The position numbers and the translations under genes were made by a program. DNA of 64,000 nt from positions 1-64,000 of the forward strand of contig NKYR01000070.1 of the NCBI GenBank assembly GCA_003184365.1, written 5' to 3'. The stretch is from Evernia prunastri (Eukaryota; Ascomycota; Lecanoromycetes; Lecanorales; Parmeliaceae). Below are positions 34,392 to 45,237 of this stretch, one piece after another (position 1 is the stretch's first letter; each line of letters opens with the position of its first letter). The notes beneath the pieces are model-generated. The model was not told the origin of the DNA. It worked only from the letters and a program-made list of their open reading frames with translations, and ran no database searches.

Positions 34392-36968
34392 TCACCGGCC
34401 AGAGCCTCCGATGGTTTGCTTTGCGAGGTCCTCTTCGTGCATCGTGGATATCTCTGATTCACTTACTGTCGGCATCGACTGCGAGATGTCTCGCATTAAA
34501 AACTCCCGGGCTAGCTCCGCCATGTCATTGGCCTCTTTCAGCTGACGCTCCCATTTTGCCTGTTGCTCTTCCTGTATCCTCAGTTTGCGCCTTAGCTCCT
34601 CTTCTTCCTCAGCCTTCTTGCACAAGTCTCCCAGCGAATTGACGCAGTTCGGGCAGCTGTAGTGGTCCCTGCAATATGCGCAGTCGCAACGCGAACTCTG
34701 CGCAAGACAATCTGGGCATACGTGGACTTCGCACAAGATGCATTGTTGAGCAGCGGCTGTACAGCGAGGTCTATGGTCGCCAATGGAGCGATATTTGGGA
34801 CACAAAAACGAGCCACAGCCCAGCCAGGAGTCAGTAGGTTCGGGATCCGTGCCCTCGTCGTCTGCGTTGGAGGTGGGCGTGGACTTAATCAAATCAAGCA
34901 TTTTCAGAAGTTCGCCCTCATAGGATGTTCTCGTGAGTTCACTTGCTGCCTCACGGAGTAACACCTCAAGATTTAGTGCCAAGGTGTTGGACTTGACGCT
35001 TGGGGACAAGTCCAGCAAATGAGCGTTTTTATCCTTGAAGCTCTGTGACAGTTCTGGCATCTTCGTGAGAACGTTTAGATATTCGCGCATTGTGCATTGG
35101 GTTTTCTCCTGCGCGATGTCCAGTGCGACGGTGGATCTCTCCGAAGCTTCCAGTACTTTTCGAAAGTTTGAATGCTCTTCCAAGAACGATTTTTCGGTGC
35201 TAAGGTCCTTGTAGCCGCAGATTCGCATGCTCAAGCCGCGCAAGTCGTGTGCAAAACAGAAAGGTTCCTTACAACTTTGACAGGCCGCTCTCCATCCTGG
35301 TGTCTGCCAACAATCATGACAAAAGCTTCGAGGGCACGAACTTCGGTCTTCGCTCCCCATCCCATACAGAAGCCAATGTAGCATTTGGTAGTGCTTCAGC
35401 CTTGGAGAACACCCCGGGAGAACAGGACAGTCAATGACTGACCCTAGTGTTCTGTCGGATTTAACGAGGCGGCTCAACTCAGCGTCTTCGTAACCCTGGC
35501 CTGGTGGAAGTGGAGCCGTATGGATCTGATTGACGGCCGCACCCGTCATACCAACAAAAGTTATGCTACCACCGTTCGAAAACATAGGCTTTAAACAACA
35601 CCATTGCATCTTCAGAGCTGGAGTGACGGTGCTATTTGGGGTATTGCTATTTTCAGCAGTTGTGTTGTGTACGACTTCTTGCATCATGAGATTGGGATTT
35701 CGCATCTGACCAGGGGCCCACCAATAAGGCTCTTTGGCTGTATCGTCCCCGGTGTCTGACTCTAACACCGACTCTGTGGTTCTTGGCCGATTCGCCGGTG
35801 GTAGTGGCCGAGAGAAAGCACAGTTCTCACACAGGGTCTTCCTGCAGCCCATACAGTGCATTCTTATGCTGCAATGCTCGCATCTCTCGGGTATCTGAGC
35901 TTTACATTCCTGACATATAATATTTTCGATGAATTTCCGGTGACTCTGACGAAGATGTGTGGTTCGGGCTTTTCCCTCGCCGTGCCCTTGCTGTGCTTCG
36001 CAGCCCAACGGCTCGCCGTTGTAGCCGGACTCCGCGTCTTCCCACAATTGCCCTCTAGTGCTCCTGAATCGGGCGGCTTCGGGGTACACAGCGGGCCCAA
36101 GGCGGTTCCCTGAGCGCCATAATCGATCGTAGACCGCCCATACCTCTGTCCGCGCATCTGGAGTTCCTCTCGCTGCTGAGTAATCCTTCCTTTTCAAACA
36201 TCTCCCCCCGGGTGTAGGACACCAAGCCGTATCGGTCCAAATCCCCAAGTCGTAACATATCTTAATAAGTTCGTGTGTGTGAACTGAGTCTGAGTCTTTT
36301 CGAAGCAGCGAGGCTGGGGTATAAGGCCGACGCCTGTGGTGCCGGCAACGGAAAGTATAGAGACTTCGTAATGCCAGGCCAGGTACCGGTCTTGAGTTCT
36401 TTGATTCACTCGCTATCTTCTGGAGGCGGAAAAGAGTAAGGAATGGCACTATGTTGTACTTCAGTGACACCTGCTTGCAGCCACGGACAGACAGATGCTG
36501 TAAGGTCTCCCGCCGGCTGTGTAGGACAATCGATGTCAAGGTATCGCCTGCAACAGCAGTATGATCGAGATGTAGGGATATAAGTCGAGTGCCAAATGGG
36601 AGGACGATGGCCATCAGCAGTTGGTCTAGAGCGTATGGCTTTGACTGAACGGCCGAACTCTCACCCGAGCTATCACTTGCCGGTGATGCCTGCCTGGATG
36701 CAAGTCTTCCGGGGCTGAAAGACCGGAAAGAGAGATGATTCCATGCTGTTGGATAGGCTTGCAGGAATGACCGGAGGTAGTTTGAGGTGTGATATAAATC
36801 TAGGATTGAGGATGTCGGTAACTGAAGGAGAAGGGACTCAAAGACCGGTGGATGCGTGGAAATGATTTGCTCGAATCTGGATAGGGAGGTGCGTTGCCGT
36901 ATGCGTGGGGTGTTGGAGGAGTATCTTTCCCAAGAAGCTCGGGAGCGCGAGGAGTGGTCAACGGCCAT
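34392..36968 (-). CDS. Cysteine-rich protein with F-box-like N-terminus
   Basis: Intronless, 858 aa from ATG 36968. The N-terminus contains an F-box-like helical segment, 'FESLLLQLPTSSILDLYHTS', followed by leucine-rich sequence ('TRLISLHLDHTAVAGDTLTS', 'ETLQHLSVRGC'), suggesting an SCF ubiquitin-ligase adaptor. Three cysteine clusters follow: about 360-400 ('CQECKAQIPERCEHCSIRMH' and 'CMGCRKTLCENC'), about 575-605 ('CHDCWQTPGWRAACQSCKEP'), and about 745-800 ('CILCEVHVCPDCL', 'CDCAYCRDHYSCPNC'), resembling RING/B-box-like zinc ligands. A charged coiled coil (about 800-835) ends the protein. Members of this layout are widespread in Pezizomycotina. A role in ubiquitin conjugation is inferred. 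It shares a 382-bp divergent promoter region with DPH2. Confidence 0.7.
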   Translation of the reverse strand: MAVDHSSRSRASWERYSSNTPRIRQRTSLSRFEQIISTHPPVFESLLLQLPTSSILDLYHTSNYLRSFLQAYPTAWNHLSFRSFSPGRLASRQASPASDSSGESSAVQSKPYALDQLLMAIVLPFGTRLISLHLDHTAVAGDTLTSIVLHSRRETLQHLSVRGCKQVSLKYNIVPFLTLFRLQKIASESKNSRPVPGLALRSLYTFRCRHHRRRPYTPASLLRKDSDSVHTHELIKICYDLGIWTDTAWCPTPGGRCLKRKDYSAARGTPDARTEVWAVYDRLWRSGNRLGPAVYPEAARFRSTRGQLWEDAESGYNGEPLGCEAQQGHGEGKARTTHLRQSHRKFIENIICQECKAQIPERCEHCSIRMHCMGCRKTLCENCAFSRPLPPANRPRTTESVLESDTGDDTAKEPYWWAPGQMRNPNLMMQEVVHNTTAENSNTPNSTVTPALKMQWCCLKPMFSNGGSITFVGMTGAAVNQIHTAPLPPGQGYEDAELSRLVKSDRTLGSVIDCPVLPGCSPRLKHYQMLHWLLYGMGSEDRSSCPRSFCHDCWQTPGWRAACQSCKEPFCFAHDLRGLSMRICGYKDLSTEKSFLEEHSNFRKVLEASERSTVALDIAQEKTQCTMREYLNVLTKMPELSQSFKDKNAHLLDLSPSVKSNTLALNLEVLLREAASELTRTSYEGELLKMLDLIKSTPTSNADDEGTDPEPTDSWLGCGSFLCPKYRSIGDHRPRCTAAAQQCILCEVHVCPDCLAQSSRCDCAYCRDHYSCPNCVNSLGDLCKKAEEEEELRRKLRIQEEQQAKWERQLKEANDMAELAREFLMRDISQSMPTVSESEISTMHEEDLAKQTIGGSGR

Positions 36969-37350
36969 GTGTCCATTCAGAAGGAGATAGATTCGTATTT
37001 GACTTTATATCGTTAAGGGCCTGACTGGAGTGCTGAACAGGCCAGGTCGGTTTTGTTGAATGATGATATCTAGGTTATCAAACATGACGGATTTGTTAAA
37101 GCTGAGAGATGTGACTGATTCAAATGAGCAGCCTCAAGCATGGGACAAGGACAAGGTTCCCCCTGCCAGTGCCGGGAGATCTTCCGCTAGAGTAGCATCA
37201 AATCTTGATCTCCAACGTTAAATATTGATCTTCCTGTTTCTTGGTGCTAGATATACGTAGTATCTTTGTTAAACTACAAAGACAGAAGCGCGAAATCGTC
37301 TTCTAGCTTGACGCTTGACAACACTTGTCACATGTTCATTGGCTTTTAGG
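36969..37350. promoter_or_regulatory. Divergent promoter region
   Basis: The 382 bp separate the start codons of the minus-strand cysteine-rich gene and plus-strand DPH2, so regulatory sequence for both must lie here. I see no clear TATA box pair. Confidence 0.5.
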
Positions 37351-39027
37351 ATGACAACTCCCGAGGAGCCTCCAGTATTATCCACTCCCGCCACTCATAT
37401 CTTTGAGGAGCAGCCTGCCGTGTCCGCCGGAACACCTAGCTTGAGGCTCTCCGATGAGCTGTTCTATGTTACATATGAAATAGAGCGGACTATCGCCGAG
37501 ATCAAAAAGGAGAGGTTCACGCGAGTCGCTTTGCAGTTTCCGGATATAATGCTGCCAGATGCGCCGAGAGTCTTTGAGGCATTGAGCAGAGGCTTGGATC
37601 CTAGTGCGTCGTCTTCAAATCAGCAACCAGTCCAAGCCGCCGACCCAAAAGGGCTGGTGGGCGGTATGAAGAAGCTGAGCACGACGGCCAAAAAACTGCC
37701 TGCGGTGAGACTGTACATACTTGCTGATACTTCGTACGGTGCTTGCTGTGTCGACGAAATTGCAGCTGAGCACATAAATGCTGATGCTGTTGTACACTAT
37801 GGCCGGGCTTGTTTATCACCTACTGCCAGGATACCAGTCATCCATATCTTCACCGTCCAGCAGCTCCAAGATCAATCTAGCCTCATTCAGGATTTCGAAG
37901 AATACTATGTAAAGCGCCAAGCGAGTGTTATTCTTATGGCAGACGTGACGTATCAGCATCATCTGGAGAGAGTAGCGGCAGTCCTACGATCTCGCGGATA
38001 TAGCAACCTTTACATGACAGAGATAATGCATGATCCTTCTTCGCCGTTACCAAATCGCACCGTTCCGAACGATGTAAAGGCTGATCCATCCAAGCTCAAA
38101 GATTGGCAACTCTTTCACATTTCTGATCCGCCAGAATCACTTCTGCTTACTCTAGCTTCTCGTTTGGCTAGTATTCGTATCTATCCTGCCTATACAGCAG
38201 AGGACGAGCGCTATCACGAACCCTTCTTGGCATCAACAAGTCGGGCGCTGAATAGAAGATACGCTCTGTTGACGTCTGTCAGCACTGCCTCTATCTTCGG
38301 AATCCTGATCAATACGCTTAGCGTAAAGAATTACTTGCACATTGTCGAGTATGTCAAGTCTCAAATCCAGGCCGCTGGCAAAAAAAGCTACACTTTTGTA
38401 GTCGGTAAAGTGAATGCAGCAAAGGTGGCTAATTTCAGTGAAATCGGCGCCTGGGTGGTGATTGGATGTTGGGAGAGCTCATTGATTGACAGTAAGGATT
38501 TCTGGAAACCCGTTTTGACACCATTCGAGCTAGAGCTGGCATTGAAAGGAGATAGTGGGAGGGTCTGGACTGGAGAGTGGAGCAGTGACTTTCAGAGTAT
38601 ACTGCACGAATTGACTCAACCAGGAGATGATATCGGATGGAGGAGTGGGCATACGACGGATGATGAGAGGGTGGGCGAGGAAGTTAATGAGCTTGGTTCA
38701 GAAGACGAGTCTGTGCCGCCGGATTATGATCTACGGACTGGGCGCTATGTTTCCCAAGCAAGGCCGATGCGAAGATCTCGTTTGAGCGCTTCTGCTGACA
38801 AGAAGAGCCCACACAGCGCGTCTCTCATCAAGCGGGCTAAAGGTGACCTAGCTGTTGTAGGCGGCGAAACTTCTCCAGGGGCCGAGTATCTTAAATCGAC
38901 GAGGACGTGGAAGGGGCTTGGAAGTGACTTTGAAATTGCATATGAGGATGCAGGAGGCGCCATAGAACAAGGGAGAAGTGGAATCGCCAGAGGCTATACC
39001 CAGCATGGGGAGGGAGCAAGGACATGA
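37351..39027 (+). CDS. DPH2: Diphthamide biosynthesis protein 2 (3-amino-3-carboxypropyl transfer to EF2 histidine)
   Basis: Single exon, 558 aa from ATG 37351. With Dph1 it forms the radical-SAM [4Fe-4S] complex that transfers the 3-amino-3-carboxypropyl group to a histidine of elongation factor 2, the first step of diphthamide synthesis, in the cytosol. Diagnostic blocks: 'RVALQFPDIMLPDAPRV', 'LADTSYGACCVDEIAAEH' with Cys132/133, 'HYGRACLSPTARIPVIHIF' with Cys154, and 'WVVIGCWESSLIDSK' with Cys373, the cysteine pattern expected for the cluster in Dph2. The C-terminus has 'RTWKGLGSDF' and 'GRSGIARGYTQHGEGA'. The insert 'SSNQQPVQAADPKGLVGGMK' near residue 85-105 is longer than in yeast. No oddities in frame or key residues. 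Confidence 0.93.
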   Translation: MTTPEEPPVLSTPATHIFEEQPAVSAGTPSLRLSDELFYVTYEIERTIAEIKKERFTRVALQFPDIMLPDAPRVFEALSRGLDPSASSSNQQPVQAADPKGLVGGMKKLSTTAKKLPAVRLYILADTSYGACCVDEIAAEHINADAVVHYGRACLSPTARIPVIHIFTVQQLQDQSSLIQDFEEYYVKRQASVILMADVTYQHHLERVAAVLRSRGYSNLYMTEIMHDPSSPLPNRTVPNDVKADPSKLKDWQLFHISDPPESLLLTLASRLASIRIYPAYTAEDERYHEPFLASTSRALNRRYALLTSVSTASIFGILINTLSVKNYLHIVEYVKSQIQAAGKKSYTFVVGKVNAAKVANFSEIGAWVVIGCWESSLIDSKDFWKPVLTPFELELALKGDSGRVWTGEWSSDFQSILHELTQPGDDIGWRSGHTTDDERVGEEVNELGSEDESVPPDYDLRTGRYVSQARPMRRSRLSASADKKSPHSASLIKRAKGDLAVVGGETSPGAEYLKSTRTWKGLGSDFEIAYEDAGGAIEQGRSGIARGYTQHGEGART

Positions 39028-40018
39028 AAAGCGGACGTGTATAGATAGATAGAAGTTGAAAAGCACAAGCCTGTAATCAACAGCCATGGATCTGCTGCTT
39101 TCTTGAGTAGACTCAGTTGATTCCGCTGACGACTCTAAATCCTCGGGCTTAGTCTCCATCCATACAAAAACCTTTGACAGCATCCGTGGGGCCGAAAGGG
39201 TTGGCCTTGCCCAATAGAGCGGTTACTAAGCAGGCATAACCAATTGAGAGAGATCTTTTCTTCTCCTCGCCTCTGTGCTCCTCTTTCTCATTACCTCACA
39301 ATATTATTCTATTCAATCCGTCCATTTTGTATACACTCATATCAGAAACATCGAATGGACGTTGAATGAATTGATCGCTTCACAAACGTTTTAACCAAGG
39401 CGCAAATTAAGCACAATACTTGAGCGTTTCATCCGTCCAACACAAACTCCACCGGTTGTGCACGCGACGCAGTGACTTACAAGACTCGAAATAGCTAAAT
39501 CAAGCCTTTTAGATCAGCCGCCTACGTGCCTGAGGGATCTTGGCCGCTTGGCTGCTTGGCCAACTTACCCAGTGCTTGGCTCTTGGCATCGGCAAGGAAA
39601 AGGTGCCTTAGGACCAGATCCCTAATCCTATGGTGATGGTGACCCCAACAGTCAGTCATGTAAGATATATCCTCCCTCGTGCAGACTAGACTTCACCACA
39701 TTCTTGCTATCTTGATGCGCGTCGCTGCTTTCAACTCGACGACTCCCCCGCTACCTTCGACCCTTTCTTCCTTGAACACCTCCGCAATCATACCGCCATG
39801 TACCAAAGCCATGTCGCCATCCGATCTCACGAACCCCAGCCTTCTCTCGCTCTATTGCTATTCTCTACAATATTCCCTCGTTGTGTCTTCCTCTGCAGGA
39901 CGCTTGCATTGACCATGTTGCACCTGCAGAAATATTACTGGACGTCTAAGACACGTATAGATCCGAAGCGCCAGGCCGACAAGCAGCCGCATGGTCTCGG
40001 CCCCCTGTTGAATTGAGG
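39028..40018. other. Intergenic region upstream of palF
   Basis: It contains the DPH2 3' end and the palF promoter. Around 39530-39590 there is a cluster of 'cttggc' repeats (five or so), which includes GCCAAG sequences, the consensus bound by PacC in ambient-pH signalling. Because the downstream gene is palF, this is worth noting, but binding is not shown. No gene is supported. Confidence 0.45.
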
Positions 40019-42398
40019 ATGAAGGCGTCCCAGAACATCAAGGGAGAAACCAGCCAGAAGCGCACGAGACCCTCGTCTATATTCGAAAGATGTACTGCTG
40101 CTTTTGCCGCCAAACCGCGCAATCCGCTGGAACAAGACATTCGGCTCGACGAGCCATTCCGACAGTATACTTCGGGTGATCATGTCAAAGGAGCCGTACA
40201 TATGAATGTCGCAAAGTCTCAACGCATTACCCATCTCGTCGTACGGCTACATGGCTTCGTCAAAGTATCAAATCGTCCAAAGCTGCCAGGCGAGTCCATA
40301 AGCTACGATGAAGCGCTCACGGCATTGGGGAAGGGTAGAGGTAGGCGGGGCATTGAGTACTTCGGAAATGGCTTCGCACGACTATTCGAAGACGAGATCG
40401 TGCTGTGTGGCGAGGGACGAGTGTTGGGCCAGTACGAGTTCCGCTTTGAAATGATCCTCCCTTTGAAAGGCATGCCATCCGGTATCGATGTGAGTACCAA
40501 TGCCTTCCCCCATCTTCAGGTTCACAACATCGGTAGTCTGACTCTTAAACACCCAACAGTTCGAACACGGTACGATATCTTACCTGCTCACGTCGACAGT
40601 GACACGCCCAACGACCATCGCGCCAACCTCATCGCAACACCGAAAGCTTGGCTTTCTCGAGGCTATTGATATCTCGCTGATCCCTAAGCCAAGGGCTGAG
40701 ATGGTCTCGATTGACGTGGGGCACAAGAGTGAGAGATCGAAAGCAATCAAGAAGAAGAAAAACGACAGATCACCAGAACGTGAGGACTCGGACCCGGCCA
40801 GCTCAGGGAGTGGCAAGCATGACGGGCACTCCGACAACTCCCAACTTGAACACGAGCCTCCGCGTAGCCCAGTCCTAAGCGAAATCAGCTTCGCTGCTAC
40901 CAGTAATAGCACATCGAGCAATATGACTAGCTCCATAACTCCACCTACACGTGTTGTCATCGAAGGTGCAGAAGATGCTATCGTCAAACCGCCTCAGAAC
41001 ACTATATCCGCAAAGATCGAGGTGTTACAAGGAGGCTGCTTGGCTGGCGACTCGTTCCCCGTAAAGGTCTCCATTAAACACGACACGGCGGTCAAGAGTA
41101 TGCAAGGCATCATCATTACGTTGTACCGTCAAGGGCGGATTGATACCCATCCGGCCATACCGCTTGGCCCACAGCGACGAGGCGAGAAACCGAAGTATGA
41201 GGATTATTACCCAAAATCGATCACGGGCCTTGGCGGTCTATCCTTGACTTCTGCCGGCTCAAGCAGATCTTTTAGACAAGACCTCAATCAAATCTTCGCA
41301 CCCATCATCGTCGATCCGCAGTCACTCACCGCTGTCATCAGCACATCAATACAAGCGCCCGTGCACCTATTCCCAACAATCACATGCGTGCCTGGCCAAA
41401 TGATCAGCTTCAAATACTATGTTGAGATAGTGGTTGATCTGCGAGCAAAGATAGGAAGCCAGGACCGTATTCGTCCACATTTGAGTATGACAAGTGGCCT
41501 TCAGCATGGCTATGGCGATGCAAAGATGACTAGGATTGAGGGTTCAGATGGTGTCAGCTACGCGGCAACTCCAGGATTTAATTACCTAATTACGGATCAG
41601 CTCCGGAGAACGAAAGGCGTGGTCTTCACTCGAACCGAGATCATAGTAGGCACAAAGGACAGCTCACGGAAGCGTCAGAAGGAAAGAGAGGTCCAGTCAG
41701 CTGTGCACGGGAACACGTCATCAAGAGGGTCTGCGGTTCTGGGTGTTGAGATTGCCCAATATCAAGATCATGAGCCTAGACGTCGCGAAAGCTATGTCGA
41801 AGTACATGACAGCGCCTGCCAGCTCGCCAGTGCCCTAGAGCAGCGCCCCACTGTCAGCATACCCCCACCCGAACCCGAAGAAGACCTGGACGAGAAAGGC
41901 AGATTACGAAGAGCCGAAGAACGGCTTCTCCCCAGCGCCCCGCCACAGGACGATGAGCTCTCTGCTTCAACAGCTCCAATACCTTCGGCTCCTGTCGCCA
42001 TCGATGAAGAAGATTTCCTCCAAAGGTATGGCGGGGGCCATCCAGCCCCGGCGTACGACGGGCCTCAAGACGACAAGCTGGAAGTGGAACGGCAACGATT
42101 GCTGGCACGGGCCAGCGCTCCAGACACGGAGGAGGACGACAGCGCCCCGAGTGCATCTGCCGTCCGTGGCCCCGACGTTGCCCTGCCCAGTGCTCCTGTC
42201 CTGTACGAAGACGACGTGTTCAATATCAACGACCCCCGCGTACCCCAAACAGCTGTGGAGGAAGCTCAACCTCCCGAGCCGCCGGCTCAGAATACCACCG
42301 GCATCGACCGGCATGATCTTAACGACGCCCACGAATCAGGCTCGCCGACCGCCCACGGCTTTAATGACGACGAGAACCTACCTCAATACAGACGATGA
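40019..42398 (+). CDS. palF: pH-response arrestin PalF/Rim8
   Basis: Two exons, 40019-40489 and 40560-42398, joined in phase 0 across GTGAGT...ACAG, giving 769 aa. Arrestin-like adaptor that links the plasma-membrane pH sensor PalH to ESCRT-dependent activation of the PacC transcription factor. Family blocks: 'DIRLDEPFRQYTSGDHVKG', 'RITHLVVRLHGFVKVSN', 'GIEYFGNGFARLFEDEIVL', 'CGEGRVLGQYEFRFE', and across the intron 'FEHGTISYLLTSTVTRPTTI'. The arrestin C-domain is at about 320-500 ('KIEVLQGGCLAGDSFPVKVS', 'GMISF'-like 'GQMISFKYYVEIVVDLR'). The long acidic/Pro-rich tail has repeated 'LPSAP' motifs and ends 'ENLPQYRR'. The start ATG is the only one near the conserved region; a stop lies a short way upstream in frame. 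Confidence 0.92.
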
Positions 42399-43692
42399 AT
42401 GAATCCGGCGTTTTGTGGCTTTAGTCAACACCTTTCTATCTCTTTTTTCGACTTTTTTCGATCGTTTTTTGTAAGTCTATATACCCTGGGATCAAGGTCT
42501 ATCTATCGTTTTTTTTCAACAATGTTCACGAATACGGCGTAAGAGCCAGAATGATATTCAATATCCTCCACGTACACAAAAAGCTCGCACGTAGAATTGG
42601 TTCAACTGCTGTGCTTTTGATTGGTCGTGACGCTCTAAACCTATCTACCTATTCTTACGTAGAGGTGTGGCTATTATATCACTTTCCTATCCCATTTCCC
42701 TTTATCACTCTCCTATATCACTTTCAGTATCTCTCATCAGCATAGCCGGAATCCAGCTTCCACGGGGCTGCATGGCTCTCCAAGCATTCCAAAGACCCCT
42801 CTGCCGCATTGACGAACCTCTGAAGCACACGAATGCGAGTGACCAATCGTGGCTGTCTGGCGATATCAGTAGTGACATCCAGAGAGCACTAAAGGCTGAA
42901 ATTTGCATTGGACGGCTAGCAAAAGATTTGGATGGCTGGATTGCTTTTTACGTTGAGATTGCGTTGAGGTTGGTTGGGGTTCACGCAACGGGGCGCGGTT
43001 TCTATTAACTACATTCAAGCTAACACGCTCCGGACTTTCCGTTCTGCAGAGATGCGCTCCGTAGCAGAATGCGTTCCTCCCAGAAAAAAAGCGTACGAGG
43101 GTGGGAGCTGGTGGGTACTGCAATTTGTTTTTGAGCGCGCAAGGGGTATGGGCCGCCGAAAGGGGGGTCTCTTTCGAAAGTAAGGTAGGTGGGGTTAGGC
43201 TATGCTGACGCTGCTGAGGGAAGGCGAGCCTGGCAACGAAGAGACCGGAGGGAGGAAGTGCTCGAGGCGGGAAACGACGAGAACACAAAAGAGACAACAG
43301 GGTAATATCGAGAGTGAGTGTGGGGTTTTGGCCTCCCATAAAGCAATTTGCTTACTAGTAACCTATAAAGAAAAGCAGCCTTGAGGCCCGAGACTATGAT
43401 AAAAAAATCCCACAGGTCGGACCAAATTTTTTGGAAAAAGGTGAAAAAAGGTGAAAAACCGCGGGCTTGCACATTTCAAACATTTTCTCCTTGTACAGCT
43501 ATGCCCACTGTCAGAATCCAAAAGTCACAGGGCTCAAAACCTCAAACAGGATTAGCCGTTCCGGCAGCCAAGGCGCTACGGAGGTTCGGGCGTTTGTGTC
43601 CGAAAGCTCTGAATGCCAGGACAAAGACTTCCCGAGCCATCTCAAAGCCGAGCCCAAAAGCCCCAAGTCTTCCACCTCCTATCTCGGACAGC
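42399..43692. other. Intergenic region between convergent genes
   Basis: It has T-rich palF 3' UTR-like sequence (about 42440-42515) and unassigned sequence up to the F-box stop codon. Open frames are under 160 codons and lack motifs. No repeat copies were recognised. Confidence 0.45.
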
Positions 43693-45237
43693 CTACAATG
43701 GGGAGAGAATTCCCAAGAGGCAGTCCCGCAAGAACGGCTCGATGTCGAGCATGTAGGCCTCGGATGCAGACGCTGGCTGGTGCTCCGCGAGGCAAGGATG
43801 GCGCCCCCCCTGCAGCACATACCGGTCTATCTCTCCGTAGATGCACTCGAAGTCACCGTTCCAGAAGTGAGACAGCGTGGCGTCACGGCCGATCACGAAC
43901 GTCGTGAAACGACCGAACTGCTTCAGGCATTCGATGGCGCTCTCCCAGCCGCCGTCCAGCAGCTGCGTCGTGCCGAGTTCCACGTGGTTCAGGCGGGGCA
44001 TCTGGACCAGGAGGAGGCGGAGCAGGTCCGTGGCGCGGCTGGCGAGGTTGTCCACGGCGAATTCTTCCAGGTCTCTCCACTTCGTCGCTGGCGGGAAGAC
44101 CTGGTCGCATGCGAACAGGGTTGCGGGGTCTTCGGAACTGTACGACAGGTCGAGGTGGAGACGCCGTAGTGAACGCATTGATCCAAGGAGCTTGGGGAGC
44201 CCTTGGATGTCGTCGCAAAATGCCGGGGCCGAAGCGCTTTCTCCGCCGTGAACATCCCGGCAGCTCGCAAGGCGAAGGTGGAATCGCTTGAGACCCGCGA
44301 AGGCTGCAATGTCCAGTCCGAGGGTGCTTCGGCGCACGGGATCGTTCTTTTGGAAGACGACGGGAGGGATCCCAGGTACGTAGGATGCCCCGTCGCCTAA
44401 TCCGAAGGGGTCCACTCTCACGGGTTCGTTGCTGAAAAAGGCGTCGGAGCATCTTTCCGGTGAGCAGTTCGTGCCCACTGCAAATTCGTCGATGTGTCTC
44501 TGCGCGCGCACCAAAGCCGCGACGATGGTCCGGTAATGGCGCAGGCCGTTGGGGAGGTCTTCAACCGCATGGTCCTCTGGCTCCCAGTTCCATGGATGGG
44601 GACAGCAGTGGAAGGGATTCCATCTGCGTGCGAGAGGAGTGCCGTGGTGATGTTCGCGAAGGCTTGTTCGCACCGAACACGGCCATCCTCCTTCCAGAGT
44701 CACCGATTCCAGACACACCAGTCTTGAGAGACCTTGGACGAGGCTCTCAATGAAGTCTCCACTGCGGAGGGTTTTCTGCTGGTAGAGGGAATGTTTCGAG
44801 TACTCTCGATACCCGTCGGAAATGAAGCCATCGTCTTTCCATTTGGCAACTGTTTCTGGCGCTGATAAATTCCGGACTACGACATCATAGGCCCAGTCGT
44901 TGATGCGCGGGTCTGGACTATCCAGGCCGGGTTTGCATGTTTCGAACATCAGATTGGTCTGGGCCCAGAGGCCGCGGATGTAGCCCTGCTTCGTTAGACC
45001 GGGGATAAACTCGGAGCCATCGTAGACGAGCCGGCGAACGCATTTGCTCAAGATGGGGTGCTGGGTGATGTCCTTGAAGACTTGGAGGTCAAGTCTGTTG
45101 GGAGCGACATATATCGTGTCAAAGAGGATCGGGGAGGCATAGGAACACCAAGTCTTGCAGACCAGGCGCGCGGATTTAAGATGGGCGCGTCCCAAGTGCT
45201 TGATTATGGCCAGGACGAGCTCGTTAGGGAAGAACAT
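43693..45237 (-). CDS. F-box protein (paralogue of the gene at 62.5 kb)
   Basis: Intronless, 514 aa. The F-box occupies the extreme N-terminus: 'MFFPNELVLAIIKHLGRAHL' then 'KSARLVCKTWCSYASPILF'. The rest is a divergent leucine-rich region: 'LKRFHLRLASC', 'LRRLHLDLSYSSED', 'LLRLLLVQMPRLNHVELGTT'. It is expected to be a substrate adaptor of an SCF ubiquitin ligase, substrate unknown. It aligns along its whole length with the protein encoded at 62524-63975: shared 'YDG(S/T)', 'YQQK', 'RQVFP/CDQVFP', 'W.DLEEF/RLRKL', 'LLEGRWE/LLDGGWE' and the end motif 'GGRHPCL'. The middle of the coding sequence is GC-rich. Divergent from cytochrome c peroxidase. Confidence 0.82.
   Translation of the reverse strand: MFFPNELVLAIIKHLGRAHLKSARLVCKTWCSYASPILFDTIYVAPNRLDLQVFKDITQHPILSKCVRRLVYDGSEFIPGLTKQGYIRGLWAQTNLMFETCKPGLDSPDPRINDWAYDVVVRNLSAPETVAKWKDDGFISDGYREYSKHSLYQQKTLRSGDFIESLVQGLSRLVCLESVTLEGGWPCSVRTSLREHHHGTPLARRWNPFHCCPHPWNWEPEDHAVEDLPNGLRHYRTIVAALVRAQRHIDEFAVGTNCSPERCSDAFFSNEPVRVDPFGLGDGASYVPGIPPVVFQKNDPVRRSTLGLDIAAFAGLKRFHLRLASCRDVHGGESASAPAFCDDIQGLPKLLGSMRSLRRLHLDLSYSSEDPATLFACDQVFPPATKWRDLEEFAVDNLASRATDLLRLLLVQMPRLNHVELGTTQLLDGGWESAIECLKQFGRFTTFVIGRDATLSHFWNGDFECIYGEIDRYVLQGGRHPCLAEHQPASASEAYMLDIEPFLRDCLLGILSPL

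Noticed and set aside
43381..44753. Long plus-strand frames opposite the F-box gene
   Set aside because: They are antisense shadows of the F-box coding sequence, which has family support.
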